DNA of 64,000 bases from Magicicada septendecula. Taxonomy: Eukaryota; Arthropoda; Insecta; Hemiptera; Cicadidae. The position numbers and the translations under genes are program-made. The stretch spans positions 127,088,927 to 127,152,926 of the forward strand of contig CM068367.1 in assembly GCA_034769895.1 (NCBI GenBank). Reading direction: 5' to 3'. Of this stretch, positions 33,400 to 50,184 are shown one piece after another. The notes under the pieces are model-generated. The model saw nothing but the letters and a program-made list of their open reading frames with translations, made no database searches and was not told the DNA's origin. Numbering within the stretch: the stretch's first letter is position 1; every line of letters starts with the position of its first letter.

Positions 33400-34110
33400 G
33401 ATATTAATTTTGTCAAATTATTAAGGACACCGAGTTCGTAATTTGAATAAAGTTCTTCATCATTTTATATACCCAATTCTTCATACATGAACCAATATTT
33501 TTCAAAATCTCACATTTTTGAACCGTGGTGGCCTTAAAGTTAAAAAATTTTCGAAATAAATAATACATTCGGATTTGGGTTAAAATTACCTTTAGTTTAA
33601 AACCCCGCATCGTTTTTTCAATGTTTTTTTTTTAAATCTTGATTCCTTTTTGTATCAACCCTGGTGACCTAAAATTTTGAAATTTTCAAAATTGAACGTT
33701 ATATTCAGATTTCTTTATAATTTGATACGCGGCAGTCTTTACAACTTTCTCAAATTACGATCCACTTTTTGTACATTCCTGTCCCAAAATAGTGTAGTTT
33801 CCAAAATTGAACACTATATTCAAACTTTGATTAAAATCGTCATTAATTTGACATCCCCACGGATTTTTGCAATTTTTTTCAGTTTCCGATCCCTTACATT
33901 TTTCACTTCGCCACTATTTTTGGGAGATCAAGTTCTAAAACAATGGGGATCTTTATAGTAATAGTACGGACACCCCGATTTTACGAAAATCGGTTGGTAC
34001 ATTCAAAAGTTATCATTAGATATCCCTCAGAGACGTGCCGACAGTCAAAGGCAAATAGCAGAGTTAAAACTGAGAACTGGCTTCGCTCGTTTATTAGTTT
34101 AAATTGTTAT
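33400..34110 (-). repeat. AT-rich repeat family K, copy 1 (reverse orientation)
   Basis: Read on the reverse strand it begins AACGAGCGAAGCCAGTTCTC, followed by TAATGATAACTTTTGAATG and CCAACCGATTTTCGTAAAA, in the same order as the forward copy at 45488. The remainder is a degenerate tandem of roughly 110-base units, each with an AAATTTTGAAA/TTTTCAAAATT palindromic core and a TTCAGATTT box. There is no coding capacity. Confidence 0.75.
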
Positions 34111-36963
34111 CTTTCACGATGTTACAAACGTAATTAAATCACCTATGGCGATGACTAACCCATTTCCCTCAGTCCTTGTTGCAATAGTACTATCGATGTA
34201 TTATGTTGCAACTCTCTCGAACGAAAGACGAAATTAATTTGAAATATGCCCCGCCCCATTCATTCTTATTTTTCCAATTGTGCATTGAATACTTGATTAC
34301 TCAATTTTTGCGAACAAAGTTATTAATGAATGCTAACTTCTTTAAACGCCCAAATTACTACCATCTAGTATATAATACGCTAATTTAATTGTGTCCAGAT
34401 ACTTATCAATTACTAATTACAGCGCGTAATAGCGTGTTGGAAGAACAGTTGATACTGTACATGGTTAGCGATCTAGAGGGCAATTTTCAAGTGTGTTTTG
34501 ACCCCCTTCCCCTTCGACTCAGTCTGTGACTGGTTAGGATTTTGCTTTCATACATACCTATTAACAGCTATGTGTTGTTGCCAATTTGCGCCCTACAAAA
34601 CAAACCACGTGTTTGAGACGCAATGTAGCATGTGTTACACGCTTTGAAAACAAACGTTTGTTGCTGTGTCACGGTCATCGTAAACGTCTACTTCAATAAA
34701 TTGCTATTTCGAAGAAGCAAAAAATCTCCCCCCCTTCTATATTCTCAACTGACAAAACTAAAGGTAGATAAAAGAGATTTTAGGATAATAATAGTCAGTA
34801 TCTACCTGTAGTGCTGGCACAATGACGTACGTATACTTGTGTGCCGGTAAGGGTCACTGCGGCAATGCTTGTATCACTTTATACAAGCGGGACAAACGTG
34901 AATCGAATCTGTTTTATATCTATACATAGGTACGTAGTTTGGCGAAGGGAAATTAAAGGAGAAGAATGTGAGTAGTCCAGGAAAAAATGATACCCAGGGA
35001 AGAGGGTAGTGGGAAGGGTGCAGAAAATGAGAAGCCGATTCTGAGACAGGAGCGTTTTTGTTCGTTCTCAGAACCCTCGTATCCCAGAGTCGCATTCACA
35101 CTTTTTGTACTGGAATTGGCCTTCTCTACAGTAGGTTCATACAGACACACGTATACCTTATGTGCAAGTGTGTGTGTGCTTACAGTACATAAGGTTAACG
35201 TATAATACACATAAATACATATACATGTAAATATAATAAATATATATAAATAAATAAATATTAAATATACATGTACATATACATATAAATACATACATAC
35301 AGATACATGTATTACAAATAAATACACATATTTAATGTATAATTATGTATAAAATATAGGGCTACATATTTCTGTTTACAGCCAAACATCCTTGCATTAG
35401 ACAGTTTCTGAGTGTTGGATTCGCACCCAAGAATTAAATGTAATTCTGCTAGTTTGGGTGAGTGTGCGCGCGGGAGAGAGAGAGAATGTATATGTGTGTT
35501 TTCGTGCGTGTGAGAGAGCGTGCGAATTTGAAGGTAAGAAAGAAAAATAGGCGAAGTTTTATGTGCAGGTTGATAAAAATAAAAAGTTGTAAGTAAATAC
35601 AAGGCACATGGTAAAACAGGTCAAACAATGTAAACAGTATGCGGACGGTCGTAATTACAATAGCCGTGTGTGTTTTAGCGATAGCCGAGTGTATTTTTAT
35701 CCTTCAGAAACCGACGATGAGGAAGTAAAGTAAGTCGTCTGCCGTGTGTAAACTAACAAAGTGCAAAGCATTCGCGCGATTCGACAACATCAAGCAACAG
35801 ATTTTTGGCACTTCCGTTCAGCATATTTTGTTAAGTAAAATCATAATAACGATCATGTAATTATTGAAGCTCGCACTGATCGCGCGAGTATTTGTGCGTG
35901 AGGGGTGAAATTCTTGTTTTAATGTGGCCTGAATGTGAATTTGTTTTATGACACGCGATTAGATAGTCCTAATAATGAATTTCATTATAAGTACGGGACT
36001 TACCATAATAAGCTTCGAGGTTACGCAATAGTAACAGCTCTTCCACGCCCCACGACAACCAGCGTTGTCGCTCGTTATACTTGGCTGTAATGTGATTATT
36101 ATTTCCAGATTTTTTTTTTGAATTTTTGGGTATTGCGAGAGAAGTACACCAGCAATTATAGCCCGTCAAAAGTGACACATGTTAGCTTTGTTCGAGGGTG
36201 GGCGGCGAAAAGGACAAACCTTTCCTTTCCGTTAAGACGTCGTAAAAACCATTTACGAACAATGAGTTGTACGGCACATGTTGCAACGAACTGAACCATG
36301 CGTGGGAACGCTTGACTCCAGAATTAGAACAAAGGAAGACTACCCTTACATCTGTCCAGTAACGAGAAAAATACAGACCCAACGGTGAGAGTATTGTTCG
36401 AAACCATGTGTGCGACTTCTAGTAAGACAATAGTTGATGCACAAACAATGGGACAGGCGACTGTGTGACGCTTGTGGAGAGCACAGATGTTATGCCACCC
36501 GTAAGTCGTCGAAGGAAGTCGTTAGCGTTTCAACAATAAGGGAATTCGACACGCTACACCAAAAGTAGCAGATGTGAGTTCGAAACAAGGCCTTAACACT
36601 GATTCCAGGAACGGGGCAACGGACGTAAGACAGCGACTCGTCGAGTCCACGTGGACTACGTCAAACTCAAGTTGAGAAAGCCAACCAGCCAATGAGGAAC
36701 GAGAATTCCGAAGGGAACTACTGAAGGGGATGGTTCTGGCAGGAGCCGGAGACCAGAGAGCAAATCTCGTGTAAGAACATCCCTCTCTAAACGGCACTGG
36801 GTGGAGAATTCACCAGACATACAGACTGGAGACGAGAGGACACAGGGAGGTCCATGGAATAAGCCTATCAGAAATGATTTGGTGGGAAGTTGGAGCGATC
36901 ATCGGTGTCACAAGAATGATTTCTTATCGAAAGAAATAAAAACTGTATACGCAAGGAGGCGCG
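34111..36963. other. Long stretch without recognisable genes
   Basis: Contains (TACAT)-rich AT sequence at 35205-35310, a GAGAGA run at 35473-35485 and, at 36180-36900, a region of higher G+C with several short overlapping frames on both strands. None has a motif I can name. Confidence 0.4.
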
Positions 36964-37130
36964 CTCTCAGTTCATTCCAATTTTTAACTCAGTTTATTCA
37001 AATTCTTAACTCAGTTCATTCCAATTTTTAATTCAGTTTATTCAAATTCTTAACTCAGTTCATTCCAATTTTTAACTCAGTACATTCGAATTTTATCTCA
37101 GTTTTATAATAGCTCAGTTTATAAAAACTT
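36964..37130. repeat. 22-bp tandem repeat, about seven units
   Basis: Units alternate between CTCAGTTCATTCCAATTTTTAA and CTCAGTTTATTCAAATTCTTAA, so the higher-order unit is a 44-bp dimer. The last two units, after 37080, are degraded. Confidence 0.9.
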
Positions 37131-40943
<3,813 letters not shown>

Positions 40944-41007
40944 GCAAGTCATCGTTCTAACATGTATTGTTTAATAGCATTTTTTATATCAACTCAATAA
41001 AAAAACG

Positions 41008-42020
41008 CATGCAGCTTTCGTTGACTTTGAGAAGGCCTTTGACAGAGTAGATATAAAAATATACTTGCTGTGGCAAGTGTTAGAAGAACGGTGATATTCA
41101 CAACTTATAAGAACTATACAACGACTACATAACGGAACAAGAATAGCTATTAAAAATAATTGAAGGCTATCTCAACAAATATCTGTCAATCAAGGTATTA
41201 GACAAAGGTGCAGTATATCACCTACTTTTTTTAACATTTATATCGACGATCTGGTAAGGAAATGGAAACATCTAGTGAATCCTGGTAGGCCTATTATGAT
41301 ATCACGAGAATGATATTTGAATGTGCTGTTGTTTGCTGACGACTTGCTTGTAATTCAAAATACAGAATCTGCTTTACAAAACTCTGTTTTTAAGCTTCAT
41401 CAGATTTGCAAACTATGCAATATGTAAATCTCCACTACAAAACAAAGGTAAAAGCATTTAGAGGCAAGGAATCAATAAGAATAAAAACAATAACTAATGA
41501 TCATATTGTAGAACATGTGGGGCGTTTTAACTATTTGGGAAATGATATTGGTTATGACAAGAATTATGATGTTGGTGTTAAGCTAGATAAGTTCCAAACG
41601 ATCTGAGGGACAATCAATCGTATTTTTACAAACGAGGAACGTCAAGATACAAAATTAAAGTTTTACAAAGTTATGGCGGTGTCATTACTGTCCTATGGTC
41701 GTGATTTATAGACGACAACCAAGAAACAAGAAAGTAAAAAATGGTGTTCTTAAGAGGAGTTAAAGGGTGGTATAAACTTGATCGAATAAAGAGTGAGGAC
41801 ATAAGAGAAGAATTACAAGTTTTTAACTTGAATGAAAGACTAAACGATCATAAACAACGTTGGAAAGGACGGTTAGAAAAAATTGCAGATTCAAGACTTG
41901 CCAAACAAGCCCAGAAATATGAACCTTTAGATCCAGGCTGGAGGATATTTGAAGGCGGAACAGGCAGCACCTTGTCCTGTCGTGTTTTGAAGATGATGGT
42001 TAGGCAGATACATAGGTAGG
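41008..42020 (+). pseudogene. LINE reverse transcriptase with catalytic motifs, relic
   Basis: This is the longest reverse-transcriptase relic in the window. In order: AAFVDFEKAFDRVD (first catalytic Asp region), QGIRQRCSISPTFFNIYIDD, LLFADDLLVIQNTESALQNS (FADD box), FNYLGNDIGYDKNYDVGVKL, KFYKVMAVSLLSYG, then NERLNDHKQRWKGRLEKI and a tail. Stops and frameshifts are frequent but the order is complete from domain 3 to the C-terminus. The upstream endonuclease is absent, the usual 5' truncation of LINEs. It is close to the reverse-strand copy at 32110-32880. Confidence 0.9.
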
Positions 42021-42052
42021 CAATCTAGAAGTTGCGCGTTTACAGTACACGA

Positions 42053-42470
42053 TGGCTGATCCAAAAGTTCGTGCAAGTTTTATTTATTTGAAAAATTATG
42101 GCTTGATTCATCTACACTTATATGGCCCACTTCAAAAGAGTCTTAGTCGGATATAACACGATTACGTCGACGTTTTCTTCAGTCTTTAAAACATTTCTCA
42201 AATACACTTGATATAGCCTTGAGCTCGCTGAGCAATTTTTGTTTTATATCTTCAGTAGTCGCGAAATTACTATTCGTGTCATTGGGAAGAATAAACATCT
42301 CATTAGGACATGCGTGGTGAATACGGTGAGGTGACATTAAGATGTTTGTTTGTCTAAAATTCTTGAACAATCGATAGAGTGCGCCTTGGTGCATTATTAC
42401 GGTGTAATTTCTATAAATTACTTTCCTTCCATAAATCTGACAGTTTTGTAGTAATAGCTTCAAACAAATG
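42053..42470 (-). pseudogene. Mariner-like transposase C-terminus
   Basis: The reverse frame contains PNDTNSNFATTEDIKQKLLS, then ELKAISSVFEKCFKDWKK and, near the end, INKTCTNFWISH. This matches the C-terminal part of mariner transposases (TxEEIKxxxxxELxAIPxxxFxxCFxDWKKRW...). The catalytic DDD motifs would lie upstream and are not recognisable. The sequence GATCCAAAAGTTCGTGCAA at about 42057-42075 resembles a mariner terminal repeat. Confidence 0.62.
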
Positions 42471-42479
42471 TCTGAATAA

Positions 42480-43895
42480 TATTCTTTCTATGTTTATCAT
42501 TCTACTTAGCAAAAAAAATTCATGGAACACAAAACCATAATCTTTATCTAACTACCATGATCAGCAACTCTTCACAACAATTTTTGAAGCTTACACATCG
42601 CCAGTTCGTGCATACCAGCCTCGCGAAAGGCCATCTACAACGCTTTCACCACGATAGAGAAATTTATGTCATTCTTTACACACACAAAATTTAATCCGTG
42701 TTCATCAATGTAGAATGTCAAAAATATCCACAAATGCATCAAGGCACGACTTGCTCGATTAGTTGTCAAATCTAAACTACGCATCAATAGGGCTAAAATT
42801 TTAGACGATTATCACTCAGATGTGTACCAACACCACGTAATAATTTTTAATCGAAAATATCAACTTTGTTCAATCAAGCTTGTACACCACACAAAATACA
42901 GGCTAAACATTACTCGGTCCAGTAGACATAATATACAGATGCGGGTGGAAATAGCCTGGACGTATAGGCCTACTCACATTTCGCTGGTGCTCACGCTTGA
43001 GGTGCAGCTTCCAACCCCTGCTATTCAATTAGATTTTCTCGTGTATCCTCGACCACGTCTTATTAACATCAGTTGTTAACGAACCTGGAACAAAAATAAA
43101 ACATATTACATATGGAGTAGACTACCACATTCATTAGTTACAATACGATACAATGAGGACAATGTTTCTTTAGCGAGGGTGGCACGAAAGGTTTCAAGAA
43201 AGTTACGAATATTTAAAACAAAACGTTCGTTTCGCACAGTGTTCTCCTTATTCTTACGTTTCTGATATTTTAGTATCGGAAAGTGCGAGTTCCAGCATTG
43301 GCTAGGACGGGAGACGAGTTGGAAGGCGATACCGCCAATAAACCGTGGTGAAGGAAGAAGTTACACGGTCAATAACAAGAAAATGTTTTTTTTTCAGCTG
43401 TGTACGCTAATACGTATATAGTAGCTCTTTATTAAATATACAGACAGGTTTATTACACAGCATTAGGGTATACGTTTGAAAAATGAAATATAGGGAAATA
43501 AATTCTGTAAATAAGTATATTTTAACAATGTTTCAATAACGCGTACTTTAATTCTTTACTTCACTGGGACTGATTTCAGGATGTTATCACGCGTTTTTCA
43601 GTCACTTTAAAGATAATAATCTTGATTAGTCTTAACTTGTTTTTTCTTTTCTTATAAAGCCCATCAGACCCCGGATCCCCTCAAAGCCAGATCTAGATAC
43701 GCCACTCTAAATTACTGAGGTGTATGGAAGAAATGTAATAGGTGACAGTAAAGAGTGAAATGCTCTCGGGTTCTCTGACCTCTGACGAAGAACTCCCGAC
43801 GGAGCCCGTGATGACCGACCTCCGCTTGTTACAGATGAGCTCGTGTAAACAGGCTAGTTACAATAAGCAAGTTACGTGATAATTTTCCTGGAATA
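42480..43895. other. Spacer
   Basis: No gene recognised. GTGGCGTATCTAGATCTGG, read on the reverse strand near 43690-43708, resembles the end of a hAT of the type of element C, but no partner end was found. Confidence 0.35.
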
Positions 43896-43899
43896 TCAC

Positions 43900-44645
43900 C
43901 AACCAACTATTCTGTACGAAATAGTCACAGAAAAGTTCATTACCACAAAATCTATGCCAGGTGGGTGCCAAAAATGCTCACCGAGGCCCATAAAAATCAA
44001 TTAACTGCCACGGCTAGGAAGTTTTTGGACCAGTATCGTGCTGAAGGACACGAATACTCAAACATATTGTCACTGGAGATGAAAATTGGATCTTGTACGT
44101 AAACACAGAAACCAAACAACAATCGATGAAATGCAAGCATAGCTCATATCCTAAACCAAAAAATAATTAAGCAACGTGTGCTGGCAAGAAGATTAAGGCT
44201 GCAAGTTTCTGGGAGCACCGAGGTGTCTTACTTGTGGAATTCCTGGAACGTAATACGGCAATAAATTCTACAGTGTACTGTCAAACACTAGAGAAACTGA
44301 GAAGGGCGATACAGATCGCCGGCGCGGTCTGTTGTCTTCAGGCGTCGTCCTGGAGAACGCACGACCACACAGCGCCGCGGCCTCACACTTCAGAAATTCA
44401 AATTGAATATTTGTGATCGTTCCGCTTGTAGTCCAGACTTGGCGTCAAGTGACTTCCATCTTTGTATGCATCTGAAAAATTCTTTGTCTTCACAGAAATT
44501 CATAAAACATGACGAACTCAAGTGCTGTGGAGAGATTGTTAAAAAAAGCAGAAGGCAAACTTCTTCGAGGAGGGTATAAAGAAGTTTATCCCACGCTACA
44601 AAAAGTGCCTATATAAAGGTGGCAACTACGTGGAAAATTAATTAG
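43900..44645 (+). pseudogene. Mariner transposase, relic
   Basis: Forward frames in order: ARWVPKMLTEAHKNQ, YRAEGHEYSN, then after a frameshift IVTGDENWILYVNTETKQQ (first catalytic Asp), FWEHRGVLLVEFLERNTAIN, LEKLRRAIQ, after another shift GVVLENARPHSAA, then CSPDLASSDFHL with the third acidic position. At the end comes FFEEGIKKFIPR, in the last frame. In mariner elements the second catalytic residue is the Asp of HDNARPH; here it reads LENARPH, so it is Glu. The element is inactive through frameshifts and stops. Terminal repeats could not be paired. Confidence 0.9.
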
Positions 44646-44649
44646 GATT

Positions 44650-45487
44650 AAATGTACTATACGCTACCAATAAACAATTTCTTTAGTTAAAAGATTTTTT
44701 TAGTTGCCTACCGGACCTCACTTTCCATGGCCCTCGTATAATTCATTTACAAAAATATTTCTGTATTCGAAAAAAAAGAAAGATTTCAGCAAGACTTGGT
44801 GTGCCATCTGTAGAAGCAAGAGATTTTAAGGCCAGTGACACACGCGAACCAAGTTAGAAGGGCCTTTGCAATGCGTACAGAATGAGTTCATGTGTAAATG
44901 CTTATGCGTTCATAAGCCCAACGGAATTAGATTCCGAACCCCTAGAAAGTGGTAGGTGTACTCTGTTTTAACTTCATTTTGTTCAGGGATGCAAATATAA
45001 GTATTGTTATTTCTAAGGGTTGTTTAGAATGTTAAATAGCTAATCGAGGATCCAAACCTCCTTTATCTAAGTTTTGTTTTCTAAAAATGATTGCGAAACT
45101 AAAATATTTCCGTCCATTATATATATTTAATCGGGTCTTGACAGATCATAATTGAGAATATGCAGTGGATATGTGTGTGTATCCGGTATCATATTATGGC
45201 AAATAAACAATAAGACTAACATGCAATGTAGCAAACGTATGAGCACGATGCGGTGTTCGCTCACGTTCACTTTGAGAGATAGAAAATTAACGAACGTATA
45301 CGAGAAAGAACAAAAGTGATAGATGTGACAAAGTGGTGAAGCAAAAACGGAGCCGAGCTGAATAAATGATCCGAAAGGCGAAATACAGGATGTCTGTTAC
45401 AAAGACAGCCCGGTAGTTAAGCGCGGTTGTACGAAAACAGTGATTCAGGATAGCCAGGAACAAGTATTTACTAAATTAAAAAGTGGA
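44650..45487. other. Spacer
   Basis: No gene recognised. Confidence 0.4.
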
Positions 45488-46385
45488 GAATTGAACGAGC
45501 GAAGCGAGTTCTCAGTTTCAACTCGACTGTTTGGCAGTTGTCTGTCATATGTATCTGTCTATTTGGACTATGTCTCACGATAACTTTTGAACGCATCAAC
45601 CGATTTTTGTAAAACTTGGTACGCGTGTTCATACTTTTATCGTATAGAAACTTAATGTTTTTGAGATTGATCTCCTAAAAGAAAACGTTGGACGGAGGCA
45701 AATTGTGGGGGTCAAAATAGTGAAAAAATGGCAAATGACCATGTATTTCACATTAAGTGAAAGGAAATTTAACCACAGTCTGAATTTAGTTTTATTTTTT
45801 AAAATTCCAAAATATTGGGTCTCCAGAGCTCAAGTGGGTGGGTGGAAATTTTATAGACTCGCAAAAATTCATGTGGGGTTTCAAATTAAAAGAAATTTCT
45901 AAAATTAAAATCTGAATTTAGTATTAAGTTTTGGAAATTTCAAAAATATTTGGACGCCAGGGCCCAAAAAGATGGTTAAGTTTTAATAAAATCCCAAATT
46001 CCACATGTGGTATCAAATTAAAATCTGAGTGTAGTCTATATTTCTAAAAATTTGAAAAGTTTTGAACCCAGGCCCCAAAAAGCGGGTCAAAATTTTTGTT
46101 TAATTGTAAAAATTCATTCAGGCGTCACACTGAGTTGAATGTTAACACAAATCCGAATATTTTGAATCGTTAATGTTTATTCTCAGAATGTATGCTCTAC
46201 AAAATTGTTATTTTAGTAAAAAAAAATGTAGTAGTGTCACGAGATTTTTGGAATTATTTTGATAATTGGAACATTTCTAATATCGAAATTTATCCAATAA
46301 TATAAATAGTCTACTGAGATATTCTAATAAAATAACGTATCTACTTCGTTCAAAATAGTGAGCGAGTTCTGTAGCTCAGGGAGTT
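45488..46385 (+). repeat. AT-rich repeat family K, copy 2
   Basis: Begins GAATTGAACGAGCGAAGCGA, then CGATAACTTTTGAACGCATC and CAACCGATTTTTGTAAAAC. The interior consists of three to four degenerate units of about 110 bases, each with a GGNCCCAAAAAG or equivalent box and a CAAATTAAAATCTGA box, and it closes with TAGTGAGCGAGTTCTGTAGC. Copies or pieces occur at 33400-34110 and 21185-21250, both reverse. It has no coding capacity and unknown mobility. Confidence 0.78.
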
Positions 46386-46499
46386 TACTAGTATGAAAAA
46401 AAAAGGAAGACGAAGAATTTGAAGTCACTTTGGACTCAACAACTTAGTAGTAGGATTCAGCTAAAATGGGCGGCTGCCGTTCATTTTTTTTGTTAAATG

Positions 46500-46885
46500 A
46501 AAGAACAATTTACGAAATTTCGATCCAAAATACTCAATTATGGTACCAAACTTATTGTTCTGAAGAAACTGGAGTCGTTGAGAGGTGGTGTTATCGAAGG
46601 CTTGAGGCGTTGTGATGTTGAGGTGCTCCGTAATATAGGAGATAAAATAGTATTGACTTTAAACCAAAAATATTTTAATACTTAGGTTACGTGATGAGTA
46701 AAGAAAGATGCTTACCTATGTTGGGGTTAATCGTGGAGGAAAATATAGGAAAAAATAGAAGCACGAGAAGACGCCAAAACTCTTCGATCAGGAACTGGTT
46801 CCGATTGAGTTCCAGCCAAACAGAACTGCAACAATTTAGAACAATTGTTTTGATGATCTCCAATTCTACGGTAGGAGGTGGAAAC
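46500..46885 (+). pseudogene. LINE ORF2 C-terminus
   Basis: Forward frame: VEENIGKNRSTRRRQNSSIR, NWFRLSSSQTELQQF, RTIVLMISN. This aligns with the GRRGRGRxxxSWLxNxRxWxxxSSxELFRAAxxxxxIAMMIAN end found in a distinct arthropod LINE group. The preceding 46500-46690 contains an open frame that may be an eroded upstream portion. Confidence 0.65.
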
Positions 46886-47049
46886 TCAAGAATACGAATC
46901 AAAGACAAAAGAATTTTTAAAAGTAAAAACTTGCCAACAATTTACATTATTTGCATTTCGACGTTATGACATTTTTTGGTTAACACGTCAAACTTCATAC
47001 TTGATTAGAATTTATAATATGTGTTGTCTACCAAATACCATTTGAGCCA

Positions 47050-47510
47050 AATAGGCAAAGAATATAATCTTAGAATATCAACCCAGAAAACAAAAGTATG
47101 GCTTTGAGGAAAAAATCCGATACGTTCCAAGATAAACAGCAGGCTATAGAACAGGTATCTCATTACAATTTTCTAGGGTCCGATGTAACTTATGAGTATG
47201 ACAGCGACATCAATATAAAAATAAATAGATTTCAAATGATATGTTGTACTATACACAGAACACTTGGAAATAAGACAAGGAAAGACACCAAGATTAAGTT
47301 TTATAAAGTAATGGCAACACCTGTTTTAACTTATGGAAGTGAAACTTGGACGATGACAGAAATGATAAACGAAGAATACAAACAAGTGAAATGAAGTTCT
47401 TAAGAAAAACCAAAGGTTGCACCCTTAGAGATCAAATACGGCATGAAAGTTTTAATGTTATGGTGAAAGTATACATGGTCAGTAGATGTCAAGGGGATCT
47501 CGCCAGAGGC
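47050..47510 (+). pseudogene. LINE reverse transcriptase connection/C-terminal region
   Basis: Forward blocks: LRISTQKTKVW, EQVSHYNFLGSDVTYEYDSD, INRFQMICCTIHRTLGNKTR, KIKFYKVMATPVLTYGSETW, then after a frameshift EMKFLRKTKGCTLRDQIRHE. It belongs to the same broad family as 41008-42020 and 32110-32880 but is a separate, better-preserved subfamily in this part. The FADD box lies beyond the truncated 5' end. Confidence 0.85.
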
Positions 47511-48562
47511 TCGGTAATTGGTATATCGCCAGCTGCATGTAAGATATATTTATACCAATGAATTACCATTAACTGCTTCTTTCTTCCTACACATCATTTA
47601 CTGACTCACGTTTGAATAAATCAGAACAAACCTACTGAACATCGAGTCAATTTAGATTCAACTAGTCGTACTTCCTACTAATGATTGGCACTCAAGGTCT
47701 CTGGTAACCGAATTCCCAATAACTCGGTTGATTTACTCCTGTCGTTGACCTATACTTACACAAGAACAAAACAGTGTCTCATGAGAGAAAAACGAACAAG
47801 TTCTTGTGAACGTCTGTGTCGTTAGTTCGTCGTGTCTTCTGCCAGTTCCGATGGGCTGTAGTGTGTAGACATTCTCGAGTAACGGCCAATGAGGAATATT
47901 TTGTGGGGAGAATTTTCGGGAGGGAAACTGCAAACAAATCCAATGTCTATTACGAAGGAAACAATTAATTATACAAAATTTACAGGCATTGCACAAATGG
48001 AATGAACAGAGAAGGACATTGAAAATGCTTCAATAAATCTAAAAAATATATATATTTATGTTCATTCACCAATCAATGAATTCATTCATCATTTACCAAT
48101 GTACAGATTATAAGTTAAATGTAGTCGCATTCATAAGCGAAGTTTTATACACATATAAAACTTCGCTACGTTATTGACAACAAAGAAGTAGTTTGGAAAT
48201 TCACCGGTTCCCATTTTCGATCACGCACCAGCGGTTGTTTTCAAATGTACGACACGTCCTTATAAACATGTTCAATGTTAAAACATTTATGTATTTTAAA
48301 TACGAAAAGAAGAAAATATTACTTTAAACAATTTTAAAAACAATTGTGAGATGCTGAAACGGCGTTTTGTTTCAGAACGGGAATTTCTGAAACCCATAAC
48401 CCATAGCCCATAGCCCATAACCCTAACCCATAGATCCACTTCTGCATCTGTACTCCAGATTTTACAGTAACCGATCTCCCTAACGTATCATCATCATAAT
48501 CATTATCACTAGCGCGGTGGCAAACTGTTGGAACCAAGTGATTGAAACCAAGACTGTTTTGA
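47511..48562. other. Spacer with a short CCCATA(G/A) tandem run
   Basis: At about 48389-48432 there are six or seven units of (A)CCCATAG/ACCCTAA type. This looks vaguely telomere-like but the insect telomere unit is TTAGG, so I treat it as a simple tandem repeat. No gene recognised. Confidence 0.5.
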
Positions 48563-48570
48563 ACTCGGAT

Positions 48571-49359
48571 CAGTGGTGGATTTAGTCATTTTGTGGCCCT
48601 AGACAGTTTATTCCCGGGGCCCCCCTTTTTGAGCAGGAAAATTTATTGTCCCGTTTTTAATACGTTTTCAACAATTCTGTATCACTCGTCTCATTGGACT
48701 CAGTTTTCATCCTTTATTACAGTAAAAAGTATTTGACAATGATTTATTTAAAAATGCACTTTATAGTAACATAGTTTTGTGAAACTTTATGCATGATCAT
48801 TTAAAATAAATTAAGTACAATATAATAATACTACAAAATTAATTATTTAGTAAAAATTTAGTCATAAATCCGCAGATGATGATTACAAATCAATACCACT
48901 TTATTACTATTTTTACGATGGATTTTAAGTAACTAATAAAAACTAAAATAAAGTAGTTATTTCTGTTTACTTAAAAAGCTAATTCTTATTACACAGCACA
49001 GAACTTGTTTTAATACTCCAGCATTTAAGATTTCATCGATACATTATAAGTCTACTATCTTGGAGGGTTTCCTGGAAAATGAGCTTTTTCGTCCAGTCCG
49101 AGTGCTTCTGCAAATTCTTTGAAGTTAACACAGTCCTCACTTTAGCTCTTCAGATAAATCATTTTGATATGTCTCGACCAGGAAGTTACATTTTTGATTT
49201 TGGTATACCAATGGTTTGGTATATGTAAGCCTATTGATTTCCTGTATAAAATAATTTAATTTCCCTCCAAAAAAATTCCCTTGCACCCTCCCCCATAGCG
49301 ATGTGGCTCTAGGAATCTGTCTAATTTGCCTAGTTTCCCTAGTCGGAAATCCGACGCTG
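48571..49359. mobile_element. Non-autonomous hAT H
   Basis: Starts CAGTGGTGGATTTAGTCATT and ends ...AGTCGGAAATCCGACGCTG, so terminal repeats are CAGTGGTGGATTT / CAGCGTCGGATTT. Flanking duplication actcggat (48563-48570) / actcggac (49360-49367), 7 of 8 identical. Length 789 bases with no transposase. It has subterminal GGCCCTAGACAG and CTAGTTTCCCTAG motifs like the other members of this class. Confidence 0.87.
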
Positions 49360-49367
49360 ACTCGGAC

Positions 49368-49847
49368 ATATTAAAAATATTTGTATATTTTTTACAAAAT
49401 AACGAATAAACTTCCAAAGTTTGTTATGTAGTTACTTGAACTGAACAGATCATATTTTGCAGAAATAAAGACGTAACAAAAACTTGGATAATTACAAGCT
49501 GCCCATGCCTGATTGACTACATTACGCGAAAGACGGATACTTGCCTCAGTGGTGTCCACGTAAGATTTCACTTTGTACATTGCTACAAAACGATAAAATG
49601 GATTATAGACAGCTATTTACAGATTGGTCAGTATCCTAGTAACAGAATTTTAACATTTACAAATCTAGAACAAATGTAATGGCTTTCTTTGAGCAGGGGG
49701 TGAAACTATGTGTTAACGAAACTCGTAACAGACGATCAAATTCTGAGACAAGTATTAGATTTTGCTTCCGATTACGTACAAGAAAAATCAGGATATTAAA
49801 CAAAAATTAAATAATTACAATTTCATCCATGAAATTTAAAGAATCAG
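49368..49847. other. Spacer
   Basis: No gene recognised. Confidence 0.4.
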
Positions 49848-50093
49848 ATGCAGAGGAGAAGAAAATGGAGGTGGATCGGTCACACCCTGAGAAGACCACC
49901 AGAAAATATTCCTAGACAGGCACTGAATTGGAATCCGCAAGGTAGTCGCAGACGTGAAAGACCGAGGAACACCTGGAAGAGGACTATGGAAAGGGAGCTG
50001 GCTGCTGTCAACGAGACATGGAGGGAGGTGAAGGCCCTGGGAGTGGACAGAACACGCTGGAGAAATTTCGCCGAGGCCATATGTTCCACCTAG
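49848..50093 (+). pseudogene. LINE ORF2 C-terminus, open but truncated
   Basis: The open frame reads MQRRRKWRWIGHTLRRP, ALNWNPQGSRRRERPRNTW, then RTRWRNFAEAICST and a natural stop. KWRWIGHTLRR...WNPQGxRxRGRPxxTWRR...RxxWRxxVxALCS is the C-terminus of a widespread animal LINE group. The frame is unbroken for about 80 codons, so the fragment is young, but the reverse transcriptase upstream is missing. Confidence 0.85.
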
Positions 50094-50184
50094 GAATTTA
50101 AGGACTTAAGTCAAGTCAAGCCACGATGCAGAGGAAGGACAGCTAAAATTTTACAATCTTACAATTTTCTAAATGTAATATAGG

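Noticed and set aside
43690..43710. hAT-like end near 43700
   Set aside because: Only one end is visible, with no partner and no target duplication.
48389..48432. CCCTAA/CCCATAG run as an interstitial telomere repeat
   Set aside because: Most units are CCCATAG, and the usual insect telomere unit is TTAGG.
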